NCBI RefSeq assembly: GCF_000344685.1
Contig: NW_006920411.1
Location: 3,203,308 to 3,267,307, forward strand
DNA length: 64,000 nt
Source of the DNA: Gloeophyllum trabeum ATCC 11539
Taxonomy: Eukaryota > Basidiomycota > Agaricomycetes > Gloeophyllales > Gloeophyllaceae
Direction of reading: 5' to 3'
The translations under genes were made by a program, and so were the position numbers. Each line of letters opens with the position of its first letter. Positions within the stretch are counted from its first letter, which is position 1. This document shows, in pieces, positions 23,543 through 35,270 of the stretch. Below the pieces are notes generated by a model. The model had not been told where the DNA came from and searched no databases. It saw only the letters and a list, made by a program, of their open reading frames with translations.

Positions 23543-25121
23543 ATGCATGTTGCCCTCCGCATGCACGATGTTCTACACGAAATCATTGTCAACTAGTCAT
23601 CTCAGAGTCGTCGTCGAGGCGTTCTCTTTTCTGTGCCGCTCTCACTTGCCGCGACTTCTGCGGGCCTGCGCTCGATGCATTGTGGCGAAGACTGGATGGA
23701 ATCGCTCCCCTTGTTCTGCTCCTTGCTGAACCCGTAAAAAGAAGGATACTTTTGTGAGATTCATTGAGTATAACTGTATACTGGCAACACCCTATTTAAC
23801 TGTAGGCATGTCTAGCGTGTGGACCGCCCTATTACTTCCAAAGATCGTCAGACCTTCCGTAGGTATGCACGGAGAATCCGGGAGGTAGTTTTTACAAGCG
23901 CCTCGCACGAGAGTCATGGAATTGACGAGTCTGTCGTTCGATTTTTATGCGAGACGTTCCCCGCACCTCTCTTGCCGAACCTCAGGAGAATCATATGCCT
24001 CCCTCGACCGACCCCCACTCGCCATGAAGTTTCTTTGCATGTTAACCCTCCACTCGCTGGCGCCCATATCGGCGACAGCGACATCGGCAGCGACCTCTGC
24101 GAGGATCCGGCGTTAGGCTTTCTCATGGCTTCCCTCGTGAAGAGCACCCCCGAGTTGCGGGAGTTCCATGTGGGCGAATGGAATATTGAATATTCTATCA
24201 TAACACGCCCTGATGCAAGTGCCGAGACTCAGAAATCTGCGCTCACTCCGTCTAACACAGGGTATCGGCTGGGACGCGTTCCAGGCCCTGTCAGGCATGC
24301 AAAATCTCACAACCCTTGGCGTCGAATTGGAAGACGCCTGAGACTCATTGCTCGTCGGAACCACAGTCGGACTACCATCGTTGGTGACTCTGGATATCGC
24401 GGGAAATATGTGGTCGGTTACGCGCGGGCTCCTGTATCTCATGGCGGAGAAGCTGACCTGTCTATCCTGCGCATGCTGGGCGGAAGAGGGTGGCGCCATT
24501 GGCGAACACAAGTTTATTTACGACTTTATCTCGCGATTCCCCAACCTCGAAGTGCTTTACACGCATTTCACGGCCTTCGCGAGTCTCCCGCACGACGAAG
24601 AACCCGTGGAGTGGTTGGTAGAGGACGTCCTGCGCCCTCTGACGAAGTTACCTCGTCTCGAGGTTCTGGGCATCAAGACGGCACCATTTATCACGATTCC
24701 TTTCGAAGAAAGCGATTTCTTGCCCATTATCGCGGCGTGGCCCCATATGGTGCTCCTGTCTATCATCGTGGGCCCGGGTGCCCCGGACCTCAGCATCGGA
24801 TGTTTGTCGGAGGTCGTTCGCAGGTGTCCTTTGATTCTGCACCTCGGCCTACCCATAGATCCGTCAGTCCCAGTCCCTGCTGCGCTTCCCAACTTCTGTT
24901 ACCGGGGGCAGATACTGGCGTTTCCAGCTGTCTCCGTCCCAGAAGATGCCAAGGAGGCCATCGCCAGGTATTTGGTCGGCATTTTCCCTTTCCTCGACCC
25001 GGATGCCTATCTTACTGCATCGGATCGAGGGAGTTGGTCATCCATCTGGGAGCTTGCTGCGTCCTTGGAAAAGGATGTGGACCTGGGAGAGGTTCTCGCC
25101 AAGTTCTACCCGCCGTCATAG
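23543..25121 (+). pseudogene. F-box/leucine-rich protein gene, disrupted
   Basis: Resembles the large mushroom F-box family. The N-terminus MHVALRMHDVLHEIIVN starts at 23543. After a one-base frame break near 23593 it continues as RRSLFCAALTCRDFCGPALD and ALWRRLDGIAPLVLLL. Intron 23734-23815 leads to RPITSKDRQTFRRYARRIRE. An intron with a GC donor (GCAAGT...ACAG, 24215-24260) joins EWNIEYSIITRPD to GIGWDAFQALSGMQNLTTL. An in-frame TGA at 24339-24341 then interrupts before DSLLVGTTVGLPSLVTLDI. From there an open frame with leucine-rich character (FPNLEVLYTHF, LPRLEVLGIKTAPF) runs to the stop at 25121. F-box proteins recruit substrates to SCF ubiquitin ligases. Two independent lesions make this a likely pseudogene, though a sequencing error could explain the one-base shift. 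Confidence 0.7.
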
Positions 25122-26444
25122 GCTTTAGCTGGGGTGCGCTATTGTACCTCGAAGGCGGTCTGGGCGGCAGCCGACCCGGAAGATACGCTCTCAGGCTCAC
25201 GCCGGTCGGTATCCTCTCGTTGGGACCTTACGTCGCATTGCGCTGGAATAGAATGCTGCCGTGGAAGGGTGTTCCATCCAAAGTGAAAATATGATACTAG
25301 AGACGTGCGTCGTCAATGCCGCCATCCACCCGAAATGTTCTTGGAAGGGAATAAATTCCTTTAATATCCAAGCGACAAATGTGCGGCAATTACCGGGTGA
25401 CGACGGTACAGGAGAGATGTTTGATGGGGCAAGTACTGGCGCAATAACCTTGTTGAGGTTGGTCTGGTCCAGCGACCTCACCTCCCGTCTGGTGATTTGG
25501 AAAAAAATTCAAGAAGAATAGGAAACAGGAAGAGAATGTTCGCGGCGTTGTACCTCCCGCTATATGATGCAGACCAGATCCTATCCTGCTGCGTCGCCCT
25601 CGTGGAGGGTATCTACCGCAGGAGTAGTGTTGGGCGGGGCCGCGTCAGTCGGATATCGTCAGGACTCGGAAGAATCACGTTTTGACCCTCTCTCAACGAT
25701 TTTTGATTTTTTTAGATATGTAACGGGAGGCATATGCAATCGCAGATGCTCCCGACGCCAATAAATGACGCCTCCGTCAGAATTGTTATATCGCGTAGGA
25801 CGAGCTCGAGCTTGCTCCTGACGTAGTCACAGCTCTAGTAGTAATTTAATTTGAAGGTCTGCAGTGATTTATCATTCGAAGCTCCGCCATGTCGACGATG
25901 GTTCGCATTGGTTCGGATTCAGCTGATCACGACGACGAGAAGTGGCTGTGGCTCCGATCATCATTGCCTTATATGGAGCTAGTACTACCCAAAGCAGTAT
26001 ATGTTCTCTAACTTCCTTCGTAGAAGTGCCCAAGTGACACTTCATTTCCTTTGACTCTTCAGAAAACCTATATAAGAGCGTCGGGCTGCCTCCTAACTGA
26101 CATTCTCCCCTCTCCTCTCCCCTCATCCCGCCATCGTCGCCCAAGCAAGTCCCCGCTCACCGCACTAGTACTGAACGAATGAGAATCTGGCCAAAACGCA
26201 CAGCTAGCCTTGTTCTGGGAGCCGTGGATTCCGTTCACTGACTTTGGATAGAGTCTGACCTGATTCGCCTTGAGTGGCTTGCGTCGACACCGAGGATATA
26301 AACATATCGTGGGAAACGCAACGTGTCCTTGAGATGTAAGTTCGCAACCGCTCCCGACAGTTCAACCAGTTCTGACCATTCTCCTCTTCTCTAAGATCTG
26401 GCTACCTCGCTCTTTTGAGCCGGCGACGTCTCGCGCAACGGAAC
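25122..26444. other. Intergenic with promoter-like region before DNAJC3 homologue
   Basis: No gene recognised. The interval contains a TATA box (26069-26075) followed by a C/T-rich tract near 26100-26135, an arrangement often seen at fungal transcription starts, about 370 bp before the ATG at 26445. That would imply a long or spliced 5' leader. Confidence 0.45.
26069..26075 (+). promoter_or_regulatory. TATA box candidate
   Basis: TATATAA followed within 40 bp by a C/T-rich stretch. Probably the core promoter of the co-chaperone gene at 26445, judged by orientation and lack of any nearer gene. Confidence 0.4.
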
Positions 26445-28468
26445 ATGGTGTTATTTACGAAGCTAGCGGCCCTAGTTCTCCTTGCATTCCCTCATGCCAT
26501 CCTCGCCGACCCCAGTAGTGGATCGGCATTGTACCCGCCAGGGCTGCTGCCCTTGATCAACCGCGCGAATACACTCTTCTCTGCAGGGCAGTTTAACGAA
26601 GCGTCACGAATATACTCGGAAGCAATCGGTGCGCTACACGACTTCACACCTGGACAGATAACTGACTTGACTGGTAGAGCAATCCCCTCTCGATTACCTC
26701 CTCTACTACCGCCGCGCCACCGCCTACCTCTCCCTCTCGCGATACCCGCAGGCGTTGTCGGACCTCGACAAGGTGCTGGAACTGACGAACAATACCTTTG
26801 ACAAGGCGCACCTCGTCAAGGCGCGCATCCATGCTCTCTCGGGTCACTGGGCCGAGGCCAGGGCGTCCCTGGCCCAGTACGGGAAGGCCAAGAAGGCGAG
26901 CGACCCGGAGGCGATGGAGATCATGATGAGCGTGAGCGAGGGGGAGTCGGCGGAGAAGAAGGCGCGACAGGCGGCCAAGTCACACCTGTGGACGCTGTGC
27001 GAGGAGGAGAGCAGCATTGCGCTGCGGACGGCTACGCACTCTGTCGACCTGAGGCAGCTGAGGGTACAGTGCTCGTTGCAGGCTGGTGACGTGGAAAGCG
27101 CGGTGGGGGACCTGACGTAAGTGGACCTATGCATCTAACTTTTCTGCCTTACTAAATGAGCATGCAGTCGAATCACCCATCTAACGTCCGCCTCGACACC
27201 GCTGTACATGCGCATCTTCCGACTGACGTACTTCCTGCTCCCTCCCACTTCGACCGAGTCCGCGCTGTCCACGCTGAAACAATGCCTGCACTACGACCCC
27301 GACTCGAAACCGTGCTTCTCTGCGCGGCGGCTGGTTAAGACCTTGGCAAAGTCCACGGACAAGCTGTCTTCATACGAAGCCGACTCGAAGTGGTACGGCT
27401 TGATCAACCTCCTCGTACCGAAGAAGAGCACAGGCAAGGGAGGGTTGATCAGCGAGTTTGAGGAAGCTGTGAAGGAGCACTTCGAGAAGGAGGAGCTGCC
27501 TAGCAGTTTGCAGCCGATGAAGAGCAGTCCGAGGCTCGCGGAGCTGTATCGCAGCGCGTGTCGGGCGTATACAAAGCTTGGGAAGGCCAAGGAGGGTGAG
27601 ACGTACTGCGCGAGCCTGCTAGGTGGGTGCTATAGTTGCTGAAACGAGAATACCAGCAGTTAAGGGAAATCCATAGGTATGAAGGGTATGGAGGATGATG
27701 CTATCGGCCTGGTGGGCCGCGGAGAGGCATTGCTCGTCAAGGAAGAGTGGGAGGAAGCTGTGAGGGTGCTCGAGAAGGCGTTCGAGGCAACCGGGAGGAG
27801 CGATCGTGAAGTGCGTCTGATTTTCACTGGAGGCTGTGCGTGCACACAGTACGCTGACGCATTACATTCACATTTGCAGGTGATGCAGTCGTTGCAGAAG
27901 GCTCAGAAGCTCCTGAAACAGTCGAAGCAGAAGGACTATTACAAGGTTCTGGGTGTTGCAAGGGATGCGGACCAGAAGACGATCAAGAAAGCCTAGTGCG
28001 TACTCGTTTGCCACCTTTACAATTTAGCAACTCAGTGCTCTGACTATTTATATACGAATGCGCAGTCGCAAAGCGACAATGAAAGCCCACCCAGACAAAG
28101 GCGGTAGCGAAGCTAAAATGGCAGCCGTCAACGAGGCGTACGAGGTGCTCTCCAACCCAGGTACATTCCCTTCTCTCGTATTGGTACACTGGCCTCCCTA
28201 TAACGCAATGCTGACGAATATTTTTCTTTTCGCGCTGGCAGAATTGCGCGCTCGGTTCGACGCGGGCGACGATCCCAACGATCCGATGTCCCAGCAGGGC
28301 GGGCATCCCTTCCAGCAGGGCGGCTCGCCGTTCGGCTTCCACCCCGGCGGCGGGGCGCAGTTTGCGTTCAGCGAGGGACACCCGTTCGCAGAGTTCTTTG
28401 GCGGTGGCCCCGGTGGATTCCAATTTCAGTTTGGAAGGAGCGGGGGGCGTGGAAGGAGGGGTCATTGA
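26445..28468 (+). CDS. DNAJC3/P58IPK-like ER co-chaperone (TPR plus J domain)
   Basis: Seven exons (26445-26628, 26678-27116, 27168-27622, 27677-27810, 27880-27995, 28066-28160, 28242-28468) give 549 residues. A hydrophobic signal peptide (KLAALVLLAFPHAILA) is followed by tetratricopeptide repeats from about residue 35 to 400, for example FSAGQFNEASRIYSEAIE, YLLYYRRATAYLSLSRYPQA and GRGEALLVKEEWEEAV. A J domain follows: KDYYKVLGVARDADQKTIKK, then HPD in MKAHPDKGG and NEAYEVLSNPE. It ends in a Gly/Phe-rich tail (QFQFGRSGGRGRRGH). Known relatives bind unfolded client in the ER lumen through TPRs and stimulate BiP ATPase through HPD. No HDEL-type retention signal is seen, as in animal DNAJC3. 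All splice sites are GT-AG and phases close exactly. The 69 and 81 bp introns at 27811 and 28161 have no in-frame stops. It is convergent with the AA9 gene 302 bp downstream. Confidence 0.93.
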
Positions 28469-28770
28469 GAGCAGGCTGGATGAGGATGGTGATATCAACG
28501 AGGTGAAAGGAGTGGATGGATGGACTCGTGCATTTAGAGTAGTGATCTCATTTTGTCGAGCGGTTATGCCTTTGTGTGGCTGTTTGTTATCGTTGGCATT
28601 ATTGTACGCAATTGTAAATCTAGTGCAATGTTATATTATTTTCACAACACGATTCTTCTAAGTGAACCAGCCCGCGATCCCCTAATCGTCCTTAACGCAA
28701 GAAATCTGAAGTCCCTTTACACCTAAAGAGAGACGGGCCTGTTACGCGACATCAGCTGATGGGACGACCT
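28469..28770. other. Short intergenic between convergent genes
   Basis: About 300 bp holding the 3' untranslated regions of the DNAJC3-like gene (plus) and the AA9 gene (minus). No further gene seen. Confidence 0.6.
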
Positions 28771-29754
28771 TTAACCCTCTGCCGGCATACCTGGAACGGT
28801 GTAGTTTATCAATCGTTCAATGTCGACAGTGATACCAGGGTCCGTGCTCCCATAGGCACCGGGAAAGGTCGCGGTTGGCGAGGGAACGACCGAGCCGGGA
28901 CCGGTGATATTCAGCTGAGCGCACTCCATCTGCGGGGTAGCAGCTGTCTCTACCTCGAAGACGAAGATCGTGAGGAGTGTACGTACGTAGAATTGAGCTC
29001 CTGGGTACGTCTGAGCTTTATGCACGGCGATGATTTCGTGTCGCAGCAGGTAGGCGCCGGGCTGGATACAGCTGGGGATGGTAAAGTTGACTTTGCCCGC
29101 GTTGGCGATGAGCCGGTCGGTTGCCCAGCTGCCGTCGTCGGACAGTCCGTCTTCGTAGAATTTGAACCAACTGAGACCTGCTACGTCTGTTTGGAGGGCA
29201 TCCGGGACTTTTGCACTACGCAGGTGGTGAGCAGAAGGAAAGCGGGAGAGCAGAGGGAGCACGTACAGGTATGCGATGACGGGGCCTTTGTGGTCAGGCC
29301 GGATTGACTCGGTGGTGTTGACGTCGTCTATGGTGGGGTGCCATTCGGCTGTGATGGTCGACCCTGCGGGCACTTGGATGATGGCGAGGGACACGGGTTC
29401 GTGGTAGGGATTTACGCCGCCGTTACAGATAATATCTAGAAACATTCGTCATGCAATGTTCCGTATGGAAAACGGGAAACCAAGTACCATTCGAAGAGAG
29501 ATCCATGATAGGCTATGTGTCGCAGAGGTGAGCTCGAGGTCGTCCTGTGAGGGATGCACTACTCGCCCAGTTGGACTCGGGAATCCGTATCCCGGACAGA
29601 TGTCCTTCGCCAACGCCGTCCACATATACCCTCTACCACCGGGAATGACGGTGATCCAGCGGCTCATCAAGTGGTGATGTTGGCGTACCTGAAATATTGT
29701 GTGTGCGCACGCTAGAGCGGCTGAATGAAGAACGACGAAGAACGTTGGGTTCAT
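28771..29754 (-). CDS. AA9 lytic polysaccharide monooxygenase
   Basis: Six exons on the minus strand: 29754-29689, 29632-29567, 29512-29488, 29435-29267, 29215-28987 and 28929-28771, giving 237 residues, a catalytic domain without a cellulose-binding module. The signal peptide [17 protein letters not shown] leaves His18 as the mature N-terminus (HTIFQ). Its amino group and side chain, together with His101 in DHKGP, form the copper histidine brace. Tyr185 in GAQFY is the expected axial residue and His174/Gln183 the second shell; ECAQLNITG follows. Such enzymes cleave cellulose or hemicellulose oxidatively outside the cell. The second intron (29513-29566) starts GCGAGT, an apparent GC-AG intron that alone restores the frame ([15 protein letters not shown]). 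The last two introns (51 and 57 bp) have no in-frame stops, so a naive reading would wrongly insert residues next to the copper-site tyrosine. Confidence 0.93.
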
Positions 29755-30292
29755 CCCTTCAAGTTGAGCTACTACTGGTTGACAGAACACTGCACAAGCG
29801 TCTTATACGGCCTGCTACTCGTTTGTATAAACCGCGTAGACAATATTCCCATAGCCTGTCGGATCCGGTGGTTCCCAGAGTGCGTCGCAAGGTGTAAGGC
29901 AGTGTACCCTGGACGAGCCAAACCCTTCACCCTCACTCGTGGAGGAGTCCGCTATATGGAATACTCGTCTGCTTGCGACGTGATGGCGAGAGTAGGGCGA
30001 CATTGAGATTCAGAGCCTCTGGAATACCGAGCGCTCGGCGTACGGACAATTAGCAAACTCCCAATGGGACTTGGGCAAATCGTCATTTCCTTCCCCGAGA
30101 TGATGGGACGATGAAAACTGGCATTTCTCATCGTAAGCAGAGACGTTGATGTGCGATGGGAAGAGCTGCAAAGACACGAGCAGACGATATGCTGATTTGA
30201 GCAGACATAGAACATACACTTATATGGCTACATAAGATTGAAGAATTACAGGCCCATGTGTGCCTCCGAAGAACCAAGTTGACCGTGACGAA
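29755..30292. other. Intergenic between AA9 and IMP dehydrogenase genes
   Basis: Holds the AA9 promoter (minus strand) and the 3' region of the IMP dehydrogenase gene. No gene or repeat recognised. Confidence 0.55.
29802..29807 (-). promoter_or_regulatory. TATA box candidate of AA9 gene
   Basis: TATAAG on the minus strand about 50 bp upstream of the AA9 start codon at 29754. Confidence 0.35.
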
Positions 30293-32282
30293 TTATGCAA
30301 ACAGACGCTTAGTGTACCTATGGTGTAGAAGTACGATCAGCAACAGACGTCGATGAGACAGAAGCTGCGGCACTCACGAGTTCAAACCATGCACGCCACC
30401 CTCGACCTGCGCGCTCGCAGTCCGCAGCTCGAAACGGACCTTACCGACCCTAACACCCTCCTGCAGCTCCGCCACGCTCCTGACGCCGATGTCCTGCAGG
30501 CTGTGCTGGACACCAGTGTACAGATACGGCAGGAACTGCTTGACGGACCCCTTGTCCTGGACGTCCCCGGAGACGCCCTGCGCGACCTTGACTGCGGACG
30601 ACTCGGAGAAGTACCGCGCGGTCGCGGCGTTCTCGTGCGTGGAGGTCTTGCGCGGGAGGGGCTGCTTTGATGCAGAGGAGCCTGACCCACGGCTTTGTAC
30701 GGAGGGCGGCAAGGGTTTGCCTTGCTCCATAGCCTCCTGCACCCGTTTATGAGTAACAGGGACATTTGCAGATAGGGGATATACGAACCAAGCTGCCCAT
30801 CCCACGGTACGCCTTGACCCGCTTACCTTCATGGTAGAAGTACTCGCCAGGAGCCTCCGTCGTTCCCGCGAGCAGCCCGCCCATCATTACCGCGCCTGCG
30901 CCCAGAGACAGGGCCTTCACGATATGCCCAACATTAGAGATTCCACCATCAGCAATCACTGGCACGCCAAATTTATTCGCAAACTCCGCGACGGCGTATA
31001 CCGCGGTGGCCTGGGGGCGGCCGACGGCCATCACCTCCTGCGTAATACAAATCGAGCCGGAGCCCATGCCGACGCGCAGGCCATCCGCGCCCGCGGCGAT
31101 GAGGCTCGCGGCCTGCTCGCGCGTGACAACGTTACCCGCGATGACCTCAAGGTGCGGGTACGTCTGCTTGACGTACTTGAGCATCTCAATCTGGAAGACC
31201 GAGTTGCCCTGACTCGAGTCGAGCACAACGATGTCGAGCCCTGCCTCGACGAGCGCGGCGAGCCGCTCGCGGTCCGCAGGGCGCGTGCCGATCGCCGCGG
31301 CCGCGTACAGCTGCTTGCTCTCGGGCAGCTTCGACGCGAGCGGGTACGTCTCGTTCTTCAACAGATCCGAGCGCGCAAGGAGCGAGTTGAGCCGGCCCGA
31401 GCGGTCGATGATGGGCAGCTTTCCCTTTTTGGAGTCCCGAAGGATTTCGTTCGCCTCGGTGAGCGTGATGCCTTCGTACGCAGTGACGAGCTGCGTGGTC
31501 ATGACTTCCTTGAGCGGCACGTCGGGGTCGCGGAATTGAATGTCGCGATTCGTGACGATACCGAGCAGCTTGCCGCCGAGCTTTCCGGTGTCTGGAGAGC
31601 ATGTGAGTCATACGTAAGGCACAGACGATAGTTGAGTCAGATAATAGGTTATAAAGATATCCGCAGATCACACGAGAAACGCGTTACTCGGAAGGACGAA
31701 GGTTATATAATGGTTTATCATCGTTAAGAATGACAGTTAGAGCAGAACGCACCAGTGATAGGGATCCCGGAGAAACCCTGCTTCTCCTTGATTTCCAAGA
31801 CGTCCGAGACCGTGTGCTCTGGCGTAAGACAAACCGGATCCGTGATAAAACCGTTTTCATGACGCTTCACGCGGCGAACCATCTCCGCTTGCGCTGCAGG
31901 AGACTGGTTGTGGTGGATCACGCCGACGCCGCCCAGCAACTATCGACGCAAACACAACCATTGAATTCATCCCACTATAGCTATCGTCGACGAGGGAGCT
32001 CACCGCCATAGCAATAGCCATGTCCCCTTCTGTGACAGTATCCATGGGACTGCTCATAAAAGGCGTCTTCAGCACGACGTTGCGTGTAATCTTACTCTCC
32101 ACCACAACTTCATGCGCGCCAAAATCGATCTTTCCAGGCAGCATAAGAAAATCGTTATATGTGAGTCCACCATGGATCTCCGAGTTCATGAGCTCCTGCA
32201 CGGACAGGCCATCGGAGCGCTGGTACGTTTTCAGATGCTCGAGAGCAGTGGAAGGGTCAAGATAGGTTTTATTCGTCGGCAT
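30293..32282 (-). CDS. IMD2: Inosine-5'-monophosphate dehydrogenase
   Basis: Five exons on the minus strand (32282-32004, 31939-31753, 31591-30789, 30736-30378, 30317-30293) give 550 residues, full length for the family. It catalyses the NAD-dependent oxidation of IMP to XMP, the first committed step of GTP synthesis, in the cytosol. Visible landmarks: [13 protein letters not shown] near residue 40, [18 protein letters not shown], and a CBS-pair insert ([13 protein letters not shown] to [14 protein letters not shown]). These are followed by [26 protein letters not shown] with the catalytic cysteine, [15 protein letters not shown], and the flap [16 protein letters not shown]. The C-terminus GLNSYTKRLFA is coded partly by a tiny 25 nt last exon. 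Introns are GT-AG; the second is unusually long here (161 bp). A TATA element lies about 70 bp upstream. Symbol follows the yeast family (IMD1-4); a single mushroom gene cannot be assigned to one paralogue. Confidence 0.95.
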
Positions 32283-32345
32283 CGTCGAGGACGGTGTTGG
32301 CGGTAGTGGGCAGAGAGTGCCAGAATAAAAATTGATTTTGCGCGG

Positions 32346-32354
32346 CTTTATATA
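32346..32354 (-). promoter_or_regulatory. TATA box of IMP dehydrogenase gene
   Basis: TATATAAAG on the minus strand about 65-70 bp upstream of the start codon at 32282, a typical distance for a strongly expressed fungal gene. Confidence 0.55.
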
Positions 32355-33190
32355 TGACTCATTTCGGATAACTGGGTTATGTCAAGTATGATATTACGTA
32401 GGTTATCGGTGACGTAAATATCGTCCTTCATCTCTGAATTTTACCTTTCCTGTTCCGTAACTAAAGGAGTCTTTCGACGTTCGACATTGACATCGACGTA
32501 GCATTGCATGCGTCTATATATCGAGCTGATATCGCATAGCTTCTCTCCTATACACGGTACCAAAAACGGTCACCCCCGTCGAGGTCGATAAAGCATAAGG
32601 ACGCGGGCTGGGATACTTTCAGGAAAGCACCCGGAAAACGTCTCGTGCTCAAGCAACGAGGTTTTTGACTCTGTGTCATTTACGTGGTCTGGTCTGGAAG
32701 GCAACGGCTTGGTTCGACATGCGGCCAAACGATCGTTTTCTACAATCTGGAAACCGTTTGTAGGTATGTTTGATCGTGGCAGATGAATCACGGAGCGGTG
32801 CGTATATGTTCGTTCTATGTGGTTGTCCTGGGAGATTAAATATCTGGTATGTCTGGGGATTCATATGGATTGACCCCTTAGAGACGGCAGCGACACGCGC
32901 GACATCATTAAGAGCTAAACTTTTCCTGGGTCTCGACATCGGCGTAGACTGCGATATCGCTGGCTCATCCAGGAGGTGCCGATGAGGCGATGCGGGTTTA
33001 CCTAAGCCCCAATTCCTGAAAGTGACCGAGCTTTCGTTGCGGAAACCTTCGGAGGTGTAGACATCGAACTCAAGTTGAATCAGCGACGCAATATGCCAGT
33101 TTAAAAGTCGTTGGTGCGGGCGGTGCAATATGGATCGGGCAGGCCATGATATCCAATAGTGCTGGCCGCCCTGCACCTAGCTAGCCACTG

Positions 33191-33302
33191 CGGGAGTTGC
33201 AGTCTTTAGGGGCGGGCAAAAGATTGTACGAAAGGGAACTGATTGGCTGGAAATTACCTTTCGTAACAATCTTCTGCCTGGCCTCAAATACTGTAACTCC
33301 CG
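33191..33302. mobile_element. 112 bp foldback/MITE-like element, copy 1
   Basis: An imperfect palindrome starting CGGGAGTTGCAGT and ending ACTGTAACTCCCG, with arms of about 50 bp (GGGCAAAAGATTGTACGAAA against its complement with a few mismatches) around a short loop containing GATTGGCT. A second copy in the opposite orientation lies at the right edge of the window. No coding capacity; no clear target-site duplication seen. Likely a miniature element moved by a transposase elsewhere, or a hairpin RNA source; the sequence alone does not decide. Confidence 0.75.
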
Positions 33303-34202
33303 AAGTGTAGCTTATCATGTTCTCGGGTTGGGTACTTTTCCTAAGATTCTCTGCAGCGTTATCTATACATCGTGAGGTTTGTCTCTAGCGTGGTGGTGGG
33401 GATAAGCGTTTGGATGTATGAACAAGGAGCAAACAAGAGTCTGACCCACAGGAGTCGGGAACGAAGGAACGACGCAGAACGCAAAATCAAGCGACCGTGG
33501 GGATCAGTAAGCATTGTTCTGCCTTTACCTGGACAACATCCGAAGTCGAAACTCGAGGATGGTCCCAGTGTGCGTTTTCGTGCCGAATAGCTGCAAGCCA
33601 GACCTGTACTGAAGGTGGCAGAATCTGAAGGTTTCGGTTTCCTCCTACCGTCCTCAGACTGATCATTTTCGTGAGACTCTTATGTGGCATCGTTGCCTTG
33701 TCTTAGCCCATGCGTGTCACGTTCGCGGGTGTTCGTCCGATCCAATAGTGCTTAACGCAGTCCTAGGGAAGAAGATCCTTCGTTCAAGGTCGCCAGGAGC
33801 ACTCCCTGGTACGTTCTATATCGCTCTCAACGCGTAGGACGTTTAATGGGGCTGAGTGCATCGAAGTGTAGTACTTATTTCGCGTCATTAGAGATGGCTA
33901 TCCTCCTATGGCAGCACACAAGATTCAAATTCGGACCTTAGCACGCGTAGCTTCTCGAGCCGATTTCCTCTTCTTTTCTGCCGCTTTTCTATTATTCTGT
34001 TCTACCACGGGGGATCGTAACTCATAGAACTGAATGGCCTGCGGATTCTAATCGGGCTGAAGATACTTGGAAGAACAACATACGGTAGATGCGGGATGGC
34101 GGTAACGTCGTGTTCTCTGATGAACCTATGTCGAGTATTCATACACACTACAAAAAGGGTGAAGTGTCCATAGTTTCCTGACACACTACCCACCAGTCTG
34201 AC

Positions 34203-35270
34203 ATGAGTCTGAGCCGCGTCGCAACAGTAACAGGGGCGGCGCAGGGCTTCGGGCGTGCCATTGCTCTGAGGCTGGCTAGGGACGGCTTGAACGTTGCTGT
34301 CTCCGATATCCCAGCCCAGCAGTCCGAGCTCGAGGCCGTGGCGCAGGACATCAAAGCTCAAGGTCGAGCATCCATGGCCGTACAAGCGGACGTTAGAGTG
34401 GAGAAGGATTTGAACAACATGGTTGAGACTATTGCAGACAAACCAGGTGGACTTGATGTGGTAGGCCTGCAATATCACGCCTAACTGCATGTCCTGAGCT
34501 TCAAGTTCATAGATGGTTGCCAATGCCGGGGTAACCGTCGCAAAACCCTTCCTTGACAGTATGTACATATGTAGCCCGTCAGACTCTCTCTTGTGCGCTT
34601 ACATCGCTATAGCGCCACTATCTCTTCGGTCAATTTCAAAGGGGTATTCCTACGCTACAAGGCCGCTGGAAGGGTCCTGATCGCTCAGAATCGAGTTGGA
34701 AGGATCATAGGTTGCCTTCTGGACATTGTCTTAGCGCCGTGACTCATACCTTATGTCGTCACAGGCGCTTCCTGTAGCGGGAAAAAATGGGTATGCAGAT
34801 GTCCGTCTAAACTTTCTTTCCTCACCTTGTTTTCGTTAGGCACCCCGGGACTGACCGCTTATTGATCGAGCGAATTTGCCGTTCGAGCACTGACTCAAAC
34901 TGCAGGTCAGAGATCTCTATGAGATTCTTGAGCGAGATCTTATCGTCAGGATGGCAGCTGTCGAATTCGGGCGCTGTGGCAACACAGTCAATGCGTTTGC
35001 ACCGGGTTTCGTCAATACGCCGATGTGTAGGTGTCCCAGTAACGACATCGAGTGTGTACCTGCGACTTCAAGGCTTACTCGGTCCAAATGCGTAGCGTGG
35101 CCGGTAGAGGTCTCGACGTCGAACCAGTAAGTCGAAGTTCTTTTCTAGCTTGGTTCACCGGCTGAATGCCAGTCTAGCTGAAAGCGAAGGCAATACTTGA
35201 GCAAATTGGGGAGCCCGATGATGTTGCGAACGCTGTCTCCTATCTGGCCATCGGTTGCTCGTGCAAATTA
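34203..35270 (+). pseudogene. Short-chain dehydrogenase/reductase pseudogene, copy 1
   Basis: Begins like an intact classical SDR of the acetoin/diacetyl reductase type: MSLSRVATVTGAAQGFGRAI carries the TGxxxGxG nucleotide motif and MVANAGVTV follows the first intron. Compared with the tandem copy at 35824, the exon after the second intron lacks 16 bp (around 34615), which shifts the frame. The catalytic YxxxK site reads Tyr-stop-Ser-Ser-Glu: TGA at 34863-34865 replaces Cys, and the essential Lys is Glu. Later blocks (EFGRCGNTVNAFAPGF, LEQIGEPDDVANAVSYLA) are still readable. It cannot encode an active enzyme. Introns sit at the same positions as in copy 2. Confidence 0.85.

Larger units (their letters stand above)
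32283..34202. other. Intergenic with one foldback element
   Basis: No gene recognised. A 166-codon minus frame at 32676-33176 has no supporting features. The stretch contains the IMP dehydrogenase promoter and the foldback element at 33191-33302. Confidence 0.5.

Noticed and set aside
24339..24341. TGA as selenocysteine codon
   Set aside because: The family has no selenoproteins and most fungi lack the selenocysteine machinery; mutation is simpler.
23819..25294. Single 491-codon frame as the F-box protein
   Set aside because: After about residue 130 it leaves the family-like sequence, which continues in another frame after a GC-AG intron; the rest is an Arg-rich shadow.
30831..31631. 266-codon plus-strand frame opposite IMP dehydrogenase
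   Set aside because: Antisense shadow of a GC-rich real exon; Arg/Ala-rich with no family features.
32676..33176. 166-codon minus-strand frame near the foldback element
   Set aside because: No recognisable motif, and its upstream end abuts the foldback element.
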